A DNA stretch of 64,000 nucleotides, taken from the NCBI RefSeq assembly GCF_003427025.1, contig NZ_QVAI01000006.1, positions 1-64,000 of the forward strand. Direction: 5' to 3'. Below are positions 34,944 to 44,137 of the stretch, in pieces. The stretch is from Jiangella endophytica (GTDB lineage Bacteria > Actinomycetota > Actinomycetes > Jiangellales > Jiangellaceae). The notes under the pieces are model-generated. The model saw only the letters and a list, made by a program, of their open reading frames with translations, did no database searches and was not told the DNA's origin. Numbering within the stretch: position 1 is the first letter of the stretch; each line of letters begins with the position of its first letter. The translations under genes were made by a program, and so were the position numbers.

Positions 34944-37331
34944 ATGACCGGGAACGACTCGGCTCCGCGCAGTCTTGCCGACGACCTGCGCGCCCGCGCC
35001 GACGATGAGCTGGCGGCGCTGTTGCGCGCCCGGCCCGACCTGCTGGTCCCGGTTCCGGCCGACGTCTCGCAGCTGGCCTCGCGGGCGACGACCCGTGCGT
35101 CGGCCGTGCGCGCGCTGGACCGGGTCGACCGGTTCACGCTCCAGATCGTCGACGCGCTGATGATCTTACCGGCACCCGTGAGCCGAGCCGATCTGCGGGG
35201 TGCCCTCGGCGCCAAGGCCGCCGTCGTCGACGGGGCGCTGGCGACGCTGCGGACGCAGGCGCTGATCTGGGGGCCCGACGACGACCTGCGGCTGCCGCGC
35301 ATCGTGCACGAGATCATCGGGCCGCATCCGGCCGGTCTCGGGCCGCCCGCTCGCCAGGCGCTGCTCGCACAGTCCCCGTCGCGGCTGGTGCCGATCCTGG
35401 AGGGCCTCGGGCTCACCCCGGCCGGCGACCACGCCGGCAACGTCGACGCCGTCGCGGGAGTGCTCACCGACCCGGCCGCGCTGACGGCGCTGCTGGGCGA
35501 GCTCACCGACGACGCCCGCTCGGCGCTGGCGGCACTGACTCCGGGCCCGCCGACCGGCCGCATCGACGACGCGCTGCGCGAGGTGCATCGTGAGTCCGCA
35601 CGGACACCGATCGACCTGCTGCTGGCGGTCGGGCTGCTGGTGCCGGTCGACTCCACGACGGTGGTGCTGCCGCGCGAGGTCGCGCTGCACCTGCGCGGCG
35701 GCCGCGTGCACACCGACCTCCAGTTGGCGCCGCCGACCCCGTCGGTCACCGAGCGCACGCCCGACACCGTCGACCGCACCGCCGGCGCCGGAGCGTTCGA
35801 CCTCACCCGCAAGGTCGAGTTGCTGCTCGACACATGGGCGGCCGAGCCGCCGCCGGTCCTGCGCACCGGCGGGCTCGGGGTCCGCGACCTGCGCCGGCTG
35901 CCGGAGCTGCTCGACACCGACGAGGCCGGCGCGGCGCTGATCGCCGAGGTCGCCTACGCCGCCGGACTGGTGGCCGTGGGCGACGAACTCGACGAGGTGT
36001 GGTTGCCGACACCGGAGTTCGACGCCTGGCGGCGCGAGGAGCCGTCCCGCCGCTGGGCCGTCCTCGTGCAGGCGTGGCTCACCACCAGCCGGGTCGCCGG
36101 GCTGGCTGGGACACGCGACGAGAAGGACCGCCCGATCCCGCCGCTCGGCCGCGACCTCGAACGCCCGGCGGCGCCGGAGGTCCGCCGCCTCGCCCTCGAG
36201 GAGCTGGCCAGGCTGCCGGCCGGTTGGGCGCCCGACCTCGTCGGCGTGCTGGCGGCGCTGCAGTGGCGGCGTCCGCGCCGGGCCGGCCGGTTCCGCGACG
36301 ACCTCGTCCGCTGGACGCTGCGCGAGGCCGAGCAGCTCGGGCTCACCGGCATGGGCGCACTCGCGTCGTTCACCCGGCCGTTCCTCGAGGGCCGCAGCGC
36401 CGACCGGGTCGTGACGGCGGCGGCCGACGCCGTGCGGGCCAGCCTGCCGCAACCGCTGGACCACGTGCTCCTGCAGGCCGACCTGACCGCCATCGCGCCG
36501 GGTCCGCTGCGCGCCGACCTCGAGCGCGAGCTGAGCCTGCTGTCCGACGTCGAGAGCCGCGGCGGGGCGTCGGTGCACCGGTTCGCCGCCGGTTCGCTGC
36601 GCCGGGCGCTCGACGCCGGCCGCACCGCCGCCGACGTGCACGCGTTCCTGGCGACCATCTCGCGCACCCCGGTGCCGCAGCCGCTGACGTACCTGGTCGA
36701 CGACGTCGCCCGGACGCACGGACAGCTGCGGGTCGGCGCCGCGTCGGCGTTCGTGCGCTGCGACGACGAGGCCGTGCTGGCCGCCATCGTGGCCGACCCG
36801 CGCTCGTCCAGCCTGGGGCTGCGCCGGCTCGCACCCACCGTCCTCGCGTCGTCGATCCCGGCGAACACGCTGGTCGAGCGGTTGCGGCAGCTCGGCTTCA
36901 ACCCAGTGCCGGAGGCCGCCGACGGCTCCATCGTCATCGGGCGTACGGAGCCGCGCCGGGCCTCGACCCGGTTCGCGTCGCGGCCCGGACTGGCCGATAT
37001 CAGCGCGCCCGAGGAGACGCTGCTGGGCGCCGCCGTCCGGGCGCTGCGGGCCGGCGACCGGTCCCGGGCCGAACGGCCGGCCGACGGCATGCGCGGGCGG
37101 CTCGGCCGCACGACCGCCGCCACCACGCTGGCCGACCTGCGCGAGGCGCTCGAGACCGGCACGACGGTCTGGATCGGTTATGTCGACCAGCACGGCGCCA
37201 CCACCGAGCGCCTGATCGACCCCGCCCGCATCGAGGGCGGCTGGCTGTCGGCGTTCGACCACCGCAGCGGCGAGGTCCGCTCGTTCGCGGTCCACCGCAT
37301 CAGCGGCGTCGCTCCCGTCGACGCCGCCTGA
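34944..37331 (+). CDS. Helicase-associated domain protein (Rv0862c type)
   Basis: 795 residues. N-terminal DLRARADDELAALLRARPDLLVPVPADVSQLASRATTRASAVRALDRVDRFTLQIVDAL is typical of the Helicase_C_3/XPB-associated family, followed by winged-helix-like segments. HVLLQADLTAIAPGPLRADLERELSLLSDVESRGGASVHRF is the conserved C-terminal helicase-associated domain, and the end (TTVWIGYVDQHGATTERLIDPARIEGGWLSAFDHRSGEVRSFAVHRI) looks like a WYL-type domain. It has no helicase motors and is thought to work with the XPB helicase, whose gene here is 12 kb away rather than adjacent. TACCGT lies 7 bases before the ATG (leaderless). Confidence 0.88.
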   Translation: MTGNDSAPRSLADDLRARADDELAALLRARPDLLVPVPADVSQLASRATTRASAVRALDRVDRFTLQIVDALMILPAPVSRADLRGALGAKAAVVDGALATLRTQALIWGPDDDLRLPRIVHEIIGPHPAGLGPPARQALLAQSPSRLVPILEGLGLTPAGDHAGNVDAVAGVLTDPAALTALLGELTDDARSALAALTPGPPTGRIDDALREVHRESARTPIDLLLAVGLLVPVDSTTVVLPREVALHLRGGRVHTDLQLAPPTPSVTERTPDTVDRTAGAGAFDLTRKVELLLDTWAAEPPPVLRTGGLGVRDLRRLPELLDTDEAGAALIAEVAYAAGLVAVGDELDEVWLPTPEFDAWRREEPSRRWAVLVQAWLTTSRVAGLAGTRDEKDRPIPPLGRDLERPAAPEVRRLALEELARLPAGWAPDLVGVLAALQWRRPRRAGRFRDDLVRWTLREAEQLGLTGMGALASFTRPFLEGRSADRVVTAAADAVRASLPQPLDHVLLQADLTAIAPGPLRADLERELSLLSDVESRGGASVHRFAAGSLRRALDAGRTAADVHAFLATISRTPVPQPLTYLVDDVARTHGQLRVGAASAFVRCDDEAVLAAIVADPRSSSLGLRRLAPTVLASSIPANTLVERLRQLGFNPVPEAADGSIVIGRTEPRRASTRFASRPGLADISAPEETLLGAAVRALRAGDRSRAERPADGMRGRLGRTTAATTLADLREALETGTTVWIGYVDQHGATTERLIDPARIEGGWLSAFDHRSGEVRSFAVHRISGVAPVDAA

Positions 37332-37418
37332 CGCGGCCGGCGCCGGCCGTCACGTCGATAGCGGCGGGGTGGGCGGGACCGGCATCCCGCTCACCCCGCC
37401 GCCGGCCGAGGGACGGCG

Positions 37419-38879
37419 TCAGCCGTCCAGCCAGGGGTCCTCGGGCCGCTCGCGGTCGAACGTGGGCCGTGGGTCCTCCCAGTAGCCGCGGGTGAAGTCG
37501 GGGACCTTGACCGACTTGATGCGCCCGCCCTTCATCGACTCGTGGCTGAGCGGGATGACCGAACACCAGGCGGCCGAGTCGTAGACGTCGATGTCGGGGG
37601 TCATGCCGAGGCGCATCAGCTGCACCAGACGGAAGATCGCGATGAAGTCGCCGCCGCCGTGGCCGCCGTACTGGCCGGCGAGGTCCTCCAGGGCCGGCCA
37701 GAGCCAGTGGTCGTGCTCCGCCATGATCGAGGTGAAGGCGCCGCCGGTGCGCCAGGCGTGGTTGTTGTGCCCGAGCGACTCCAGGTAGATGCGGGAGTTG
37801 TCCAGCTCGACGACGCCGCCGCTGCCGGTGAGAGTGGTCTCGCGGCTGTACGGGTGCGGCGAGTTGACGTCGTGCTCGACGCGGATCATCAGGCCGTTCG
37901 CGGTCTTGATGAGCGCCGTGTGACGGTCACCGGAGACGTACTCGTCGTCCTCCCACGAGGAGTGGTCGGGACCGACCCTCGGGTCGTTCTCGCGGAACAG
38001 GGCGAGGTTCATCGGTGGCGACGAGACGGCGACCAGCTCGGCGAAGCGGTCGCCGCGGTTGATGCCCATGGCGGCGGAGACCGGGCCGAGGCCGTGCATG
38101 GGGTAGTGCAGCGCGTTCATCCGGGTCTGCCAGCGCCGCCGCCAGTACTCCGGGTGGTAGGCGCCGCCGAAGAAGTACGGCCAGCGCAGGTCGTGCACGT
38201 ACCCGCCGGACGCGTGCTGCAGCTCGCCGAACAGGCCGGCCTTGGCCATGTTGAACATCCGCAGCTCGGGCCGGAAGTAGTTGACGTTCTCGAGCAGCAT
38301 GCAGTGCTTGCCGGTGCGTTCCGACGTGCGCACGAGGTCCCAGATCTCGTCCAGGTGCGGCGAGATCGGCAGCTCGACGGCGACGTGCTTGCCGTGCTCC
38401 ATGGCGGCCTTGGCCTGCGGGTAGTGCCACTCCCACGGCGTCGCGATGTAGACGAGGTCGATGTCGTCGCGACGGACGAGGTTGAGGAAGTCCTCCTCGC
38501 CGTTGGAGTAGCCGACCGGCTCGACGTCCTGGAAGCCCTGGGCCATGATGCGCCCGATGGTGCGGCTGACCCGCTCGGGCCGGATGTCGCAGACGGCGGT
38601 GATGGTCGAGACGGCGCCCCAGCGGACGTCCTGGCCGCCGCCCCGCTCGCCGACCCCGATGAGGCCCACACGGACCTGCTCGAAGCCCTCGAACGGCACC
38701 TCGGCCATGGACCGCTCGCGTCCCTTGACGCGCGGCGGTTCACGGCGGGTGTCGTCGGCCTCGCTGGTGGCCGCGGCCGTCCCGGCGGCGGCACCGCCGA
38801 TCCCGGCCGCCGCGCCCAGAGCGGCACCGGTCCTGATGATGTCGCGACGAGAGGGTCGATACCTGTGCGGAAGGACCAC
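37419..38879 (-). CDS. GH109-like, Tat-exported Gfo/Idh/MocA protein (alpha-N-acetylgalactosaminidase family)
   Basis: 486 residues. RPSRRDIIRTGAALGAAAGIGG is a twin-arginine signal. The NAD-binding domain follows (VRVGLIGVGERGGG), then TPWEWHYPQAKAAMEHGKHVAVELP. The C-terminal domain has ENVNYFRPELRMFNMAKAGLFGELQHASGGYVHDLRW and PMHGLGPVSAAMGINRGDRF, blocks that match GH109 enzymes, which cleave terminal alpha-GalNAc by an NAD-dependent redox mechanism. The GTG at 38879 has GAGGAG 8 bases upstream. It lies downstream of a sugar-phosphate catabolism operon consistent with galactosamine use. Confidence 0.85.
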   Translation of the reverse strand: MVLPHRYRPSRRDIIRTGAALGAAAGIGGAAAGTAAATSEADDTRREPPRVKGRERSMAEVPFEGFEQVRVGLIGVGERGGGQDVRWGAVSTITAVCDIRPERVSRTIGRIMAQGFQDVEPVGYSNGEEDFLNLVRRDDIDLVYIATPWEWHYPQAKAAMEHGKHVAVELPISPHLDEIWDLVRTSERTGKHCMLLENVNYFRPELRMFNMAKAGLFGELQHASGGYVHDLRWPYFFGGAYHPEYWRRRWQTRMNALHYPMHGLGPVSAAMGINRGDRFAELVAVSSPPMNLALFRENDPRVGPDHSSWEDDEYVSGDRHTALIKTANGLMIRVEHDVNSPHPYSRETTLTGSGGVVELDNSRIYLESLGHNNHAWRTGGAFTSIMAEHDHWLWPALEDLAGQYGGHGGGDFIAIFRLVQLMRLGMTPDIDVYDSAAWCSVIPLSHESMKGGRIKSVKVPDFTRGYWEDPRPTFDRERPEDPWLDG

Positions 38880-39062
38880 GCGAATCACTCCTCTGATCGA
38901 ACCTGCACTTTTCAATCGAGTAACGAGCATTATTGAGCAGTGCACATCACCCCGCAAGGGGCTGAACCACCTCGATTCGGAACCCGTCGAGCCGCGCCGG
39001 CTCAGGCGGACGCGCGCTGTCACGGCCGTTGCCGGCCGTGACGGCGAGGTCGCCGCGGGCGA

Positions 39063-39929
39063 TCAGGCCGGTCCGCTCCCGGGACCCGGCCCGGCCGTGG
39101 CATTCAGCACCGTCAGCAGCCGGGCCGCTTCGGCGGCCAGCGCGTCGCGTCCGGCGGCGACGTAGCGGCGCGGATCGACCAGCTCGGGATCGTCGGCCAG
39201 CCGGTCGCGCACGGCGCCCGTGAACACCGCGTTGAGGTGCGTCGCGATGTTCACCTTCGTCATCCCCGCCTCGACCGCGGTGGTCAGCTCGTCGTCCGGC
39301 ACCCCGGACGACCCGTGCAGCACCAGCGGGACCGGGACCGCGGCGCGCAGCTCGGCGATGAGCTCGTGGTCGACGACGGCGTCGCGGGTGCGCATGGCGT
39401 GCGACGTGCCGACGGCGACGGCGAGCGCGTCGACGCCGGTCGCGGCGGCGAAGGCGGCCGCCTCCGCGGGGTCGGTGCGGACGCCGGGCGCGTGCACACC
39501 GTCCTTGCCGCCCACCTCCCCCAGCTCGGCCTCGACGGCGACGCCGCGGGCGTGGCAGTGCTGGACGACGGCGCGCGTGGCGGCGACGTTCTCGTCGTAC
39601 GGCAGCTTCGACGCGTCGAACATGACGCTGCCGAGGCCCAGCCGCACCGCCTCGTACACGAGCACGGGGTCCTCGGCGTGGTCCAGGTGCACGACGACGG
39701 GGACGGTCGCGGCGCGGGCGACCGCCAGCGCCGCGGTGGCGATCGGGGCCAGGGCGCCGTGGTAGCGCACGCAGTTCTGGCTGAGCTGCAGGACGACGGG
39801 GGCACCGGCCTTCTCCGCGCCGGCGACCAGCCCTTCGGCGTGCTCGAGCAGGATGACGTTGAAGGCGCCGACACCGCCCGACCGGGCCGCGGCGTCGGCG
39901 AGCAGGGTGGTCATCGAGGTCAGCGTCAT
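39063..39929 (-). CDS. Class II ketose-bisphosphate aldolase (tagatose/fructose-bisphosphate type)
   Basis: 288 residues, zinc-dependent aldolase of the FbaA/GatY/KbaY family. Zinc/substrate motifs: VVVHLDHAEDP, VEAELGEVGGKDGVHA, and VLHGSSGVPDDELTTAVEAGMTKVNIATHL. In this operon the expected reaction is cleavage of tagatose 1,6-bisphosphate to DHAP and glyceraldehyde 3-phosphate, but fructose bisphosphate is also possible. The ATG overlaps the stop of the kinase gene (ATGA), so they are coupled. 183 bases separate it from the GH109-like gene. Confidence 0.88.
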   Translation of the reverse strand: MTLTSMTTLLADAAARSGGVGAFNVILLEHAEGLVAGAEKAGAPVVLQLSQNCVRYHGALAPIATAALAVARAATVPVVVHLDHAEDPVLVYEAVRLGLGSVMFDASKLPYDENVAATRAVVQHCHARGVAVEAELGEVGGKDGVHAPGVRTDPAEAAAFAAATGVDALAVAVGTSHAMRTRDAVVDHELIAELRAAVPVPLVLHGSSGVPDDELTTAVEAGMTKVNIATHLNAVFTGAVRDRLADDPELVDPRRYVAAGRDALAAEAARLLTVLNATAGPGPGSGPA

Positions 39930-40846
39930 TCGACTCGCTCCGCATGCAGGGTGGGCAGGAACCGTGCGTAGGCGGCGAGGTCGACCTCGCCGGCGGCCGC
40001 GCTGAGGACGGCGGCCGCGCCGAGCGCGGCGGCGTCGGCGAGGACGTCCGGCCAGGGCGCGCCGGTGATCAGGCCCCGGACCAGGCCGGCGACGCTGGCG
40101 TCGCCGGCGCCGGTCGGGTTGCCGCCGACGCCGGGGACGGCGGCGACCCGCCAGAGCTCGCCGTCGCGGGTCAGGCCGAGCAGTCCGTCGGCGCCCTGGG
40201 AGACGACCACGCGCCCGGCGCCGAGGCCGAGCAGCCGCCGGGCGGCGTCGCTCGGCGTGCCGGGGACGGCGTCGGCGAGTTCCTCGGCGTTCGGTTTGAG
40301 CAGTGCCGGGCCGGCCCCGGCGGCGGACAGCAGAGCCGGCCCGGAGGTGTCGGCGACCGCGGGGACACCGGCGGCGTGGGCCGCCGCGATCAGCCGCGGC
40401 AGCAGGTCGTCCGGCGCTCCCGGGGGCAGGCTGCCGGAGACCACCAGCGCGCCGGCACCGGCCAGCTCCTCGGCGACGGCCGCCACGACGGCGGACCACT
40501 CGGCGTCCGCGAGCGGGCGGCCGGGCTCGTTGAACGCGGTGGCCGCACCGGAGTCGTCGACGACGGTGACGGTGCGGCGGGTCGCGGGGGCGACCGGGAC
40601 CGGACGCACCGCGAGGCCGCCGTCGGTCAGCGCGTCCGCCAGCCAGCGGCCCCCCGGCCCGCCCAGCGGAGCGACGACCACCGCCGGGACACCGAGCGCC
40701 TGCAGCACCCGGGCCACGTTGACGCCCTTGCCGCCGGGTCGTTCCAGCACGTCGGCCACCCGGTGGCCGGCGCCGGCCGCGACGACCGGCACGCGGTAGG
40801 TGATGTCGACGGCCGGATTGGGCGTGACGCAGACGACCCTGGTCAC
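39926..40846 (-). CDS. PfkB-family hexose-phosphate kinase (1-phosphofructokinase/tagatose-6-P kinase type)
   Basis: 306 residues of the ribokinase fold. It begins VCVTPNPAVDITYRVP. The PfkB signature 1 is RPGGKGVNVARVLQALG and signature 2 with the catalytic Asp is GVGGNPTGAGDASVAGLVRG. The subgroup phosphorylates fructose 1-phosphate or tagatose 6-phosphate; beside an AgaS-like isomerase and a class II aldolase, tagatose 6-phosphate is the likelier substrate. The GTG start overlaps the ROK gene's stop (GTGA). Confidence 0.88.
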   Translation of the reverse strand: MTRVVCVTPNPAVDITYRVPVVAAGAGHRVADVLERPGGKGVNVARVLQALGVPAVVVAPLGGPGGRWLADALTDGGLAVRPVPVAPATRRTVTVVDDSGAATAFNEPGRPLADAEWSAVVAAVAEELAGAGALVVSGSLPPGAPDDLLPRLIAAAHAAGVPAVADTSGPALLSAAGAGPALLKPNAEELADAVPGTPSDAARRLLGLGAGRVVVSQGADGLLGLTRDGELWRVAAVPGVGGNPTGAGDASVAGLVRGLITGAPWPDVLADAAALGAAAVLSAAAGEVDLAAYARFLPTLHAERVE

Positions 40847-41754
40847 GTGATCAGCTCCCGGGCCAGCAGGCCGGCGCCGACACAGCCGGCGCGGTCGCCC
40901 AGCTCGGCGGCGACGAGGCGCGGCGGCCGCTGGAACGTCAGGCGTGCGGCCAGCCGTCCGGCCAGCGGGCGCAGCACGAGATCGGCCGACTCGCCCAGCC
41001 CGCCGCCGATGGCCACGACCGTCGGCGCCACCACGCCCGTGAGCAACGACAACCCGTAGGCGAGCGCGTCGAGCGCGTCGTCCCAGACGGCGACGGCGGC
41101 GGGGTCGCCGCGGCGGACCAGCTCGGCGACGTCGCGACTGCCCGCGACCGCGGTGCCGGTCACCAGGGCATACCGGCGAGCGACGGACGCGGCCGAGGCG
41201 ATCGCCTCGAGACAGCCGCGGCCGCCGCACGCGCACGGCAGGTCGTGCCCGACGTCGACGTGGCCGATCTCGCCCGCGTAGCCCTCGGCGGCGAACACCC
41301 GGCCGTCGAGGATCAGCGCCGCGGCGATGCCCGTCCCCACCGGCAGGAACGCCGCGTTGCGCGCACCCCGGCAGGCGCCGGCCCGGTGCTCGGCCAGCCC
41401 GCCTGCCCGCACGTCGTGCCCCACCGCGACGGGACAGCCCAGCCGCTTCATCAGCAGATCGCGCAGCGGGACGTCGCTCCAGCCGAGGTTCTCGGCGTGC
41501 ACCGCGACCCCGGCGGCGTCGTCGACGATGCCCGGCACCACGACGCCGACGGCGGCCGGCCGCGCTCCCTGGCTCAGCCGCCGGACGATCGCCTCGACGG
41601 CGTCCAGTACTGGCGCGCCGTCGGACCCGGCCGGCGGTGTGGCCGTGCGATCGACCGGTCCCAGCCGGCCGTCGGCGCCGAGCAGGCCCGCCTTGATCGA
41701 CGTGCCGCCCACATCGACGGCCACCACCTGCCCACCGGCGGTCACGTCAGGCAC
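40843..41754 (-). CDS. ROK family sugar kinase
   Basis: 303 residues. The ATP-binding phosphate-1 motif is VAVDVGGTSIKAGLLGADG. The zinc motif of ROK kinases is complete: GEIGHVDVGHDLPCACGGRGCLEAIAS (His and three Cys). No DNA-binding N-terminus, so it is a kinase rather than a ROK repressor. A role as GalNAc or galactosamine kinase, feeding the SIS isomerase gene that precedes it, is inferred from context. The GTG at 41754 overlaps the SIS gene by 8 bases; a GTG at 41745 is an alternative. Confidence 0.88.
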   Translation of the reverse strand: MPDVTAGGQVVAVDVGGTSIKAGLLGADGRLGPVDRTATPPAGSDGAPVLDAVEAIVRRLSQGARPAAVGVVVPGIVDDAAGVAVHAENLGWSDVPLRDLLMKRLGCPVAVGHDVRAGGLAEHRAGACRGARNAAFLPVGTGIAAALILDGRVFAAEGYAGEIGHVDVGHDLPCACGGRGCLEAIASAASVARRYALVTGTAVAGSRDVAELVRRGDPAAVAVWDDALDALAYGLSLLTGVVAPTVVAIGGGLGESADLVLRPLAGRLAARLTFQRPPRLVAAELGDRAGCVGAGLLARELIT

Positions 41755-42643
41755 CCGGGAGGACGACCGAGCGGGTGAGGTGCCGCGGCCGGTCGGCGTC
41801 CAGACCGCGCGCCTCGGCCAGCGCGACCGCCAGCCGCTGCGCCATCACGAGCTGGGCCATCGGGTCCAGCTCGCTGGCCACGAACCTGGCACCGGTCGCC
41901 TCGACCTCGCCGGCGAGCCCGGCCGGCGCGGGCCCGAACGACCACACCAGCCGCCCCGGTTGGGCGATGGAGATGGGGCCGTGCCGGTAGTCCATGGCGG
42001 GGTAGGCCTCGGCCCAGAACTGCGCCGACTCGCGCAGCTTCAACGCCGCCTCGTGGGCGAGCCCGATCGTCCAGCCACGTCCGACGAACGTCGCCTGGTC
42101 GGCGCCGGTGAGCTCGTCGAGCGGTTCCGCCAGCGCCTTCTCGGCGTCGGCGACCACTGGGCCGAGGTCGTGCCCGACGTGCGCGCGCAGCAGCGCCAGC
42201 ACGCTGGTGGCCGACCGCGTCTGCACGACGGCCTGCTCGTCGGCGAAGCCGAGGACGACGGCGTCGTCCGCGGTGTCGGCGGCCGGGGAGCCGGCGGCGG
42301 CGGTGAGCACGACGGTGCGCGGCGCGCCGGCACCGGCGGCCGCGACCGCCCCCAGCAGATCGAGCACCTCGGTGGTGGTGCCCGACCGGCTGATGGCGAC
42401 GACGGTGTCGTAGCCGCGGCCGACGGGCGCCTCGGACGCGGCGAACGCGTCGGTCTCGCCGAGGCCGGCCCGCTCGCGCAGCGCCGCGTAGGCCATGGCC
42501 ACGAACCACGACGTGCCGCAGCCCACGACGGCGACCCGCTCACCCGGCGCCGGGAGCACCCGGCGCGCGTCGTCGAGCAGGCCGGCGGCGCGGACCCAGC
42601 AGGCCGGCTGACTGGCGATCTCCGCCCTGACGTGTTCGGTCAT
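41747..42643 (-). CDS. SIS-domain sugar isomerase/deaminase (AgaS-like)
   Basis: 298 residues with two sugar isomerase domains as in the GlmS C-terminal half: VAVVGCGTSWFVAMAYAALRERAG, VVAISRSGTTTEVLDLLGAV, and FVGRGWTIGLAHEAALKLRESAQFWAEAYPAMDYRHGPISIAQPG. It lacks the glutaminase domain, so deamination/isomerisation of an amino-sugar phosphate (AgaS: galactosamine 6-phosphate to tagatose 6-phosphate) is expected. First gene of the leftward operon SIS-ROK-PfkB-aldolase, divergent from an ABC importer. Confidence 0.85.
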   Translation of the reverse strand: MTEHVRAEIASQPACWVRAAGLLDDARRVLPAPGERVAVVGCGTSWFVAMAYAALRERAGLGETDAFAASEAPVGRGYDTVVAISRSGTTTEVLDLLGAVAAAGAGAPRTVVLTAAAGSPAADTADDAVVLGFADEQAVVQTRSATSVLALLRAHVGHDLGPVVADAEKALAEPLDELTGADQATFVGRGWTIGLAHEAALKLRESAQFWAEAYPAMDYRHGPISIAQPGRLVWSFGPAPAGLAGEVEATGARFVASELDPMAQLVMAQRLAVALAEARGLDADRPRHLTRSVVLPGA

Positions 42644-42706
42644 CGATGTGTCCCCTCTATACGGCCGACCCGGACCGCATGCATCATATCGATCGAATCG
42701 CGCGGT

Positions 42707-42727
42707 AATCGCTCAGACTCAATCGCT
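42707..42727. promoter_or_regulatory. Direct repeats ahead of the SIS operon
   Basis: AATCGCT occurs at 42707-42713 and 42721-42727, 14 bases apart, about 64-84 bases upstream of the SIS start, in an AT-richer patch that also contains ATCGATCGAATC. Possible operator for the linked DeoR-type regulator. Confidence 0.35.
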
Positions 42728-42769
42728 ATCGGTCACATCCGGTCAAGGTCGCGTTCGCGTCACGGCCTG

Positions 42770-42798
42770 TTGACACGGTGTGATGTGGCCGCCACGAT
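42770..42798 (+). promoter_or_regulatory. Promoter of the ABC importer operon
   Basis: A consensus -35 TTGACA (42770-42775) is followed after 17 bases by CACGAT (42793-42798). The tandem GAAACG repeats lie just downstream of the expected start of transcription, where a repressor would block elongation. Confidence 0.5.
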
Positions 42799-42825
42799 GG
42801 GTACCCGCATCGACAGATTCTGCGC

Positions 42826-42845
42826 GAAACGTGCATGAAACGCAT
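42826..42845. promoter_or_regulatory. Tandem GAAACG-type operator
   Basis: GAAACGTGCAT (42826-42836) is followed directly by GAAACGCAT (42837-42845), and ACAAACAATCAT comes after. DeoR-family repressors commonly bind direct repeats of this kind, and a DeoR gene ends this operon. Located 39-58 bases before the binding-protein ATG. Confidence 0.5.
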
Positions 42846-42883
42846 ACAAACAATCATCGCGGTGAGCGACCTGGAGGGCGGAC

Positions 42884-44137
42884 ATGAGACGACTGGTGTC
42901 CTTGACGGCAGCGACGATGGCGGCGGGACTCGCGCTCACGGCGTGCGGCTTCGGCGGCGACGACGGCGGCAGCGGTGACGGCGGCTCGGACGGGGGCGGC
43001 TCGACCTCCCTCGATCTCTTGGTGCCGCAGTACAGCGACGGCACGACGGCGCTGTGGGACGAGATCATCGCCTCGTTCGAGGAGGCGAACCCCGACATCA
43101 CCGTGAACCTGGAGGTGCAGTCGTGGGACAACATCAACGACGTCATCCGCACCAAGGTGCAGGCCGGTGAGGCGCCGGACATCCTGAACATCGACGCGTT
43201 CAGCGGGTTCGCCAAGGACGACCTGCTCTACCCGGCCGACGAGGTCGTCTCCGAGGACACCTTCGGCGACTTCCAGGAGTCGTTCGTCGACAACGCCTCG
43301 CTCGACGGCACCGTCTACGGCCTGCCGATGATCGCGTCGGCGCGGGCCCTGTTCTACAACGAGGACGTGCTCGCCCAGGCCGGCATCACCGAACCGCCGG
43401 CCACCTGGGAGGACCTGCTGGCCGCGGGGTCCGCCATCTCCGCGCTGGGCACCGGCGTCTACGGCTACGGCATGCCGCTGGGCAGCGAGGAGGCGCAGGC
43501 CGAGACGTCGATCTGGACGTTCGGCGGCGGCGGGTCGTGGACCGACGGCGACGCCATCACCGTCGAGACCCCGGAGAACCTCGCCGCGGTCGAGTTCATG
43601 AAGCGGATGATCGACGAGGGCGCCACCCAGCCCGACCCGGGCGCGACCGACCGCACCCCGATGCTCGACGTGTTCATCCAGGGCAGCATCGCGATGGCCG
43701 TCGGCCTGCCGCCGACCATCGGGCAGATCGAGGAGCGCAACCCGGCGCTCAACTACGGCATCGCGCCCGTGCCGACGCAGGACGGCTCGCCGGTGACGCT
43801 GGGCGTCGCCGACCACCTGATGGCGTTCCGCAACGACGACGACAAGCAGGACGCGATCCGGGCCTTCCTCGACCACTTCTTCAGCACCGAGGTGTACCTG
43901 AGCTTCGTCGACACCGAGGGCTTCCTGCCCACCACGAAGTCCGGCGCCGAGGGCACGGCCAACGCGGAGCGGTTCGCCGACTTCCTCGCGCTGCTGCCCG
44001 ACGCGCAGTTCTACCCGAGCACCAACGAGGCGTGGGCGGCCACACAGGGCGCGCTGCAGAACCTGCTCGGCCAGATCCAGACGCAGGACGCCGTGTCCGT
44101 GCTGCAGCAGATCCAGGCCAGCGCCGACAACGCATGA
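42884..44137 (+). CDS. ABC sugar importer, substrate-binding lipoprotein
   Basis: 417 residues. The signal MRRLVSLTAATMAAGLALTACGFGG has a lipobox, LTAC, so the mature protein is lipid-anchored at Cys21 outside the membrane. A Gly/Asp/Ser linker precedes a cluster-B (carbohydrate) binding fold: ITVNLEVQSWDNINDVIRTKVQAGEAPDILNID, VYGLPMIASARALFYNEDVLAQAGITEPPATWEDLLAAG. The sugar is predicted to be a GalNAc-containing compound from the divergent catabolic genes. GGAGGG precedes the ATG. First gene of an importer operon with no ATPase gene; a shared MsiK-type ATPase is likely used. Confidence 0.9.
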   Translation: MRRLVSLTAATMAAGLALTACGFGGDDGGSGDGGSDGGGSTSLDLLVPQYSDGTTALWDEIIASFEEANPDITVNLEVQSWDNINDVIRTKVQAGEAPDILNIDAFSGFAKDDLLYPADEVVSEDTFGDFQESFVDNASLDGTVYGLPMIASARALFYNEDVLAQAGITEPPATWEDLLAAGSAISALGTGVYGYGMPLGSEEAQAETSIWTFGGGGSWTDGDAITVETPENLAAVEFMKRMIDEGATQPDPGATDRTPMLDVFIQGSIAMAVGLPPTIGQIEERNPALNYGIAPVPTQDGSPVTLGVADHLMAFRNDDDKQDAIRAFLDHFFSTEVYLSFVDTEGFLPTTKSGAEGTANAERFADFLALLPDAQFYPSTNEAWAATQGALQNLLGQIQTQDAVSVLQQIQASADNA

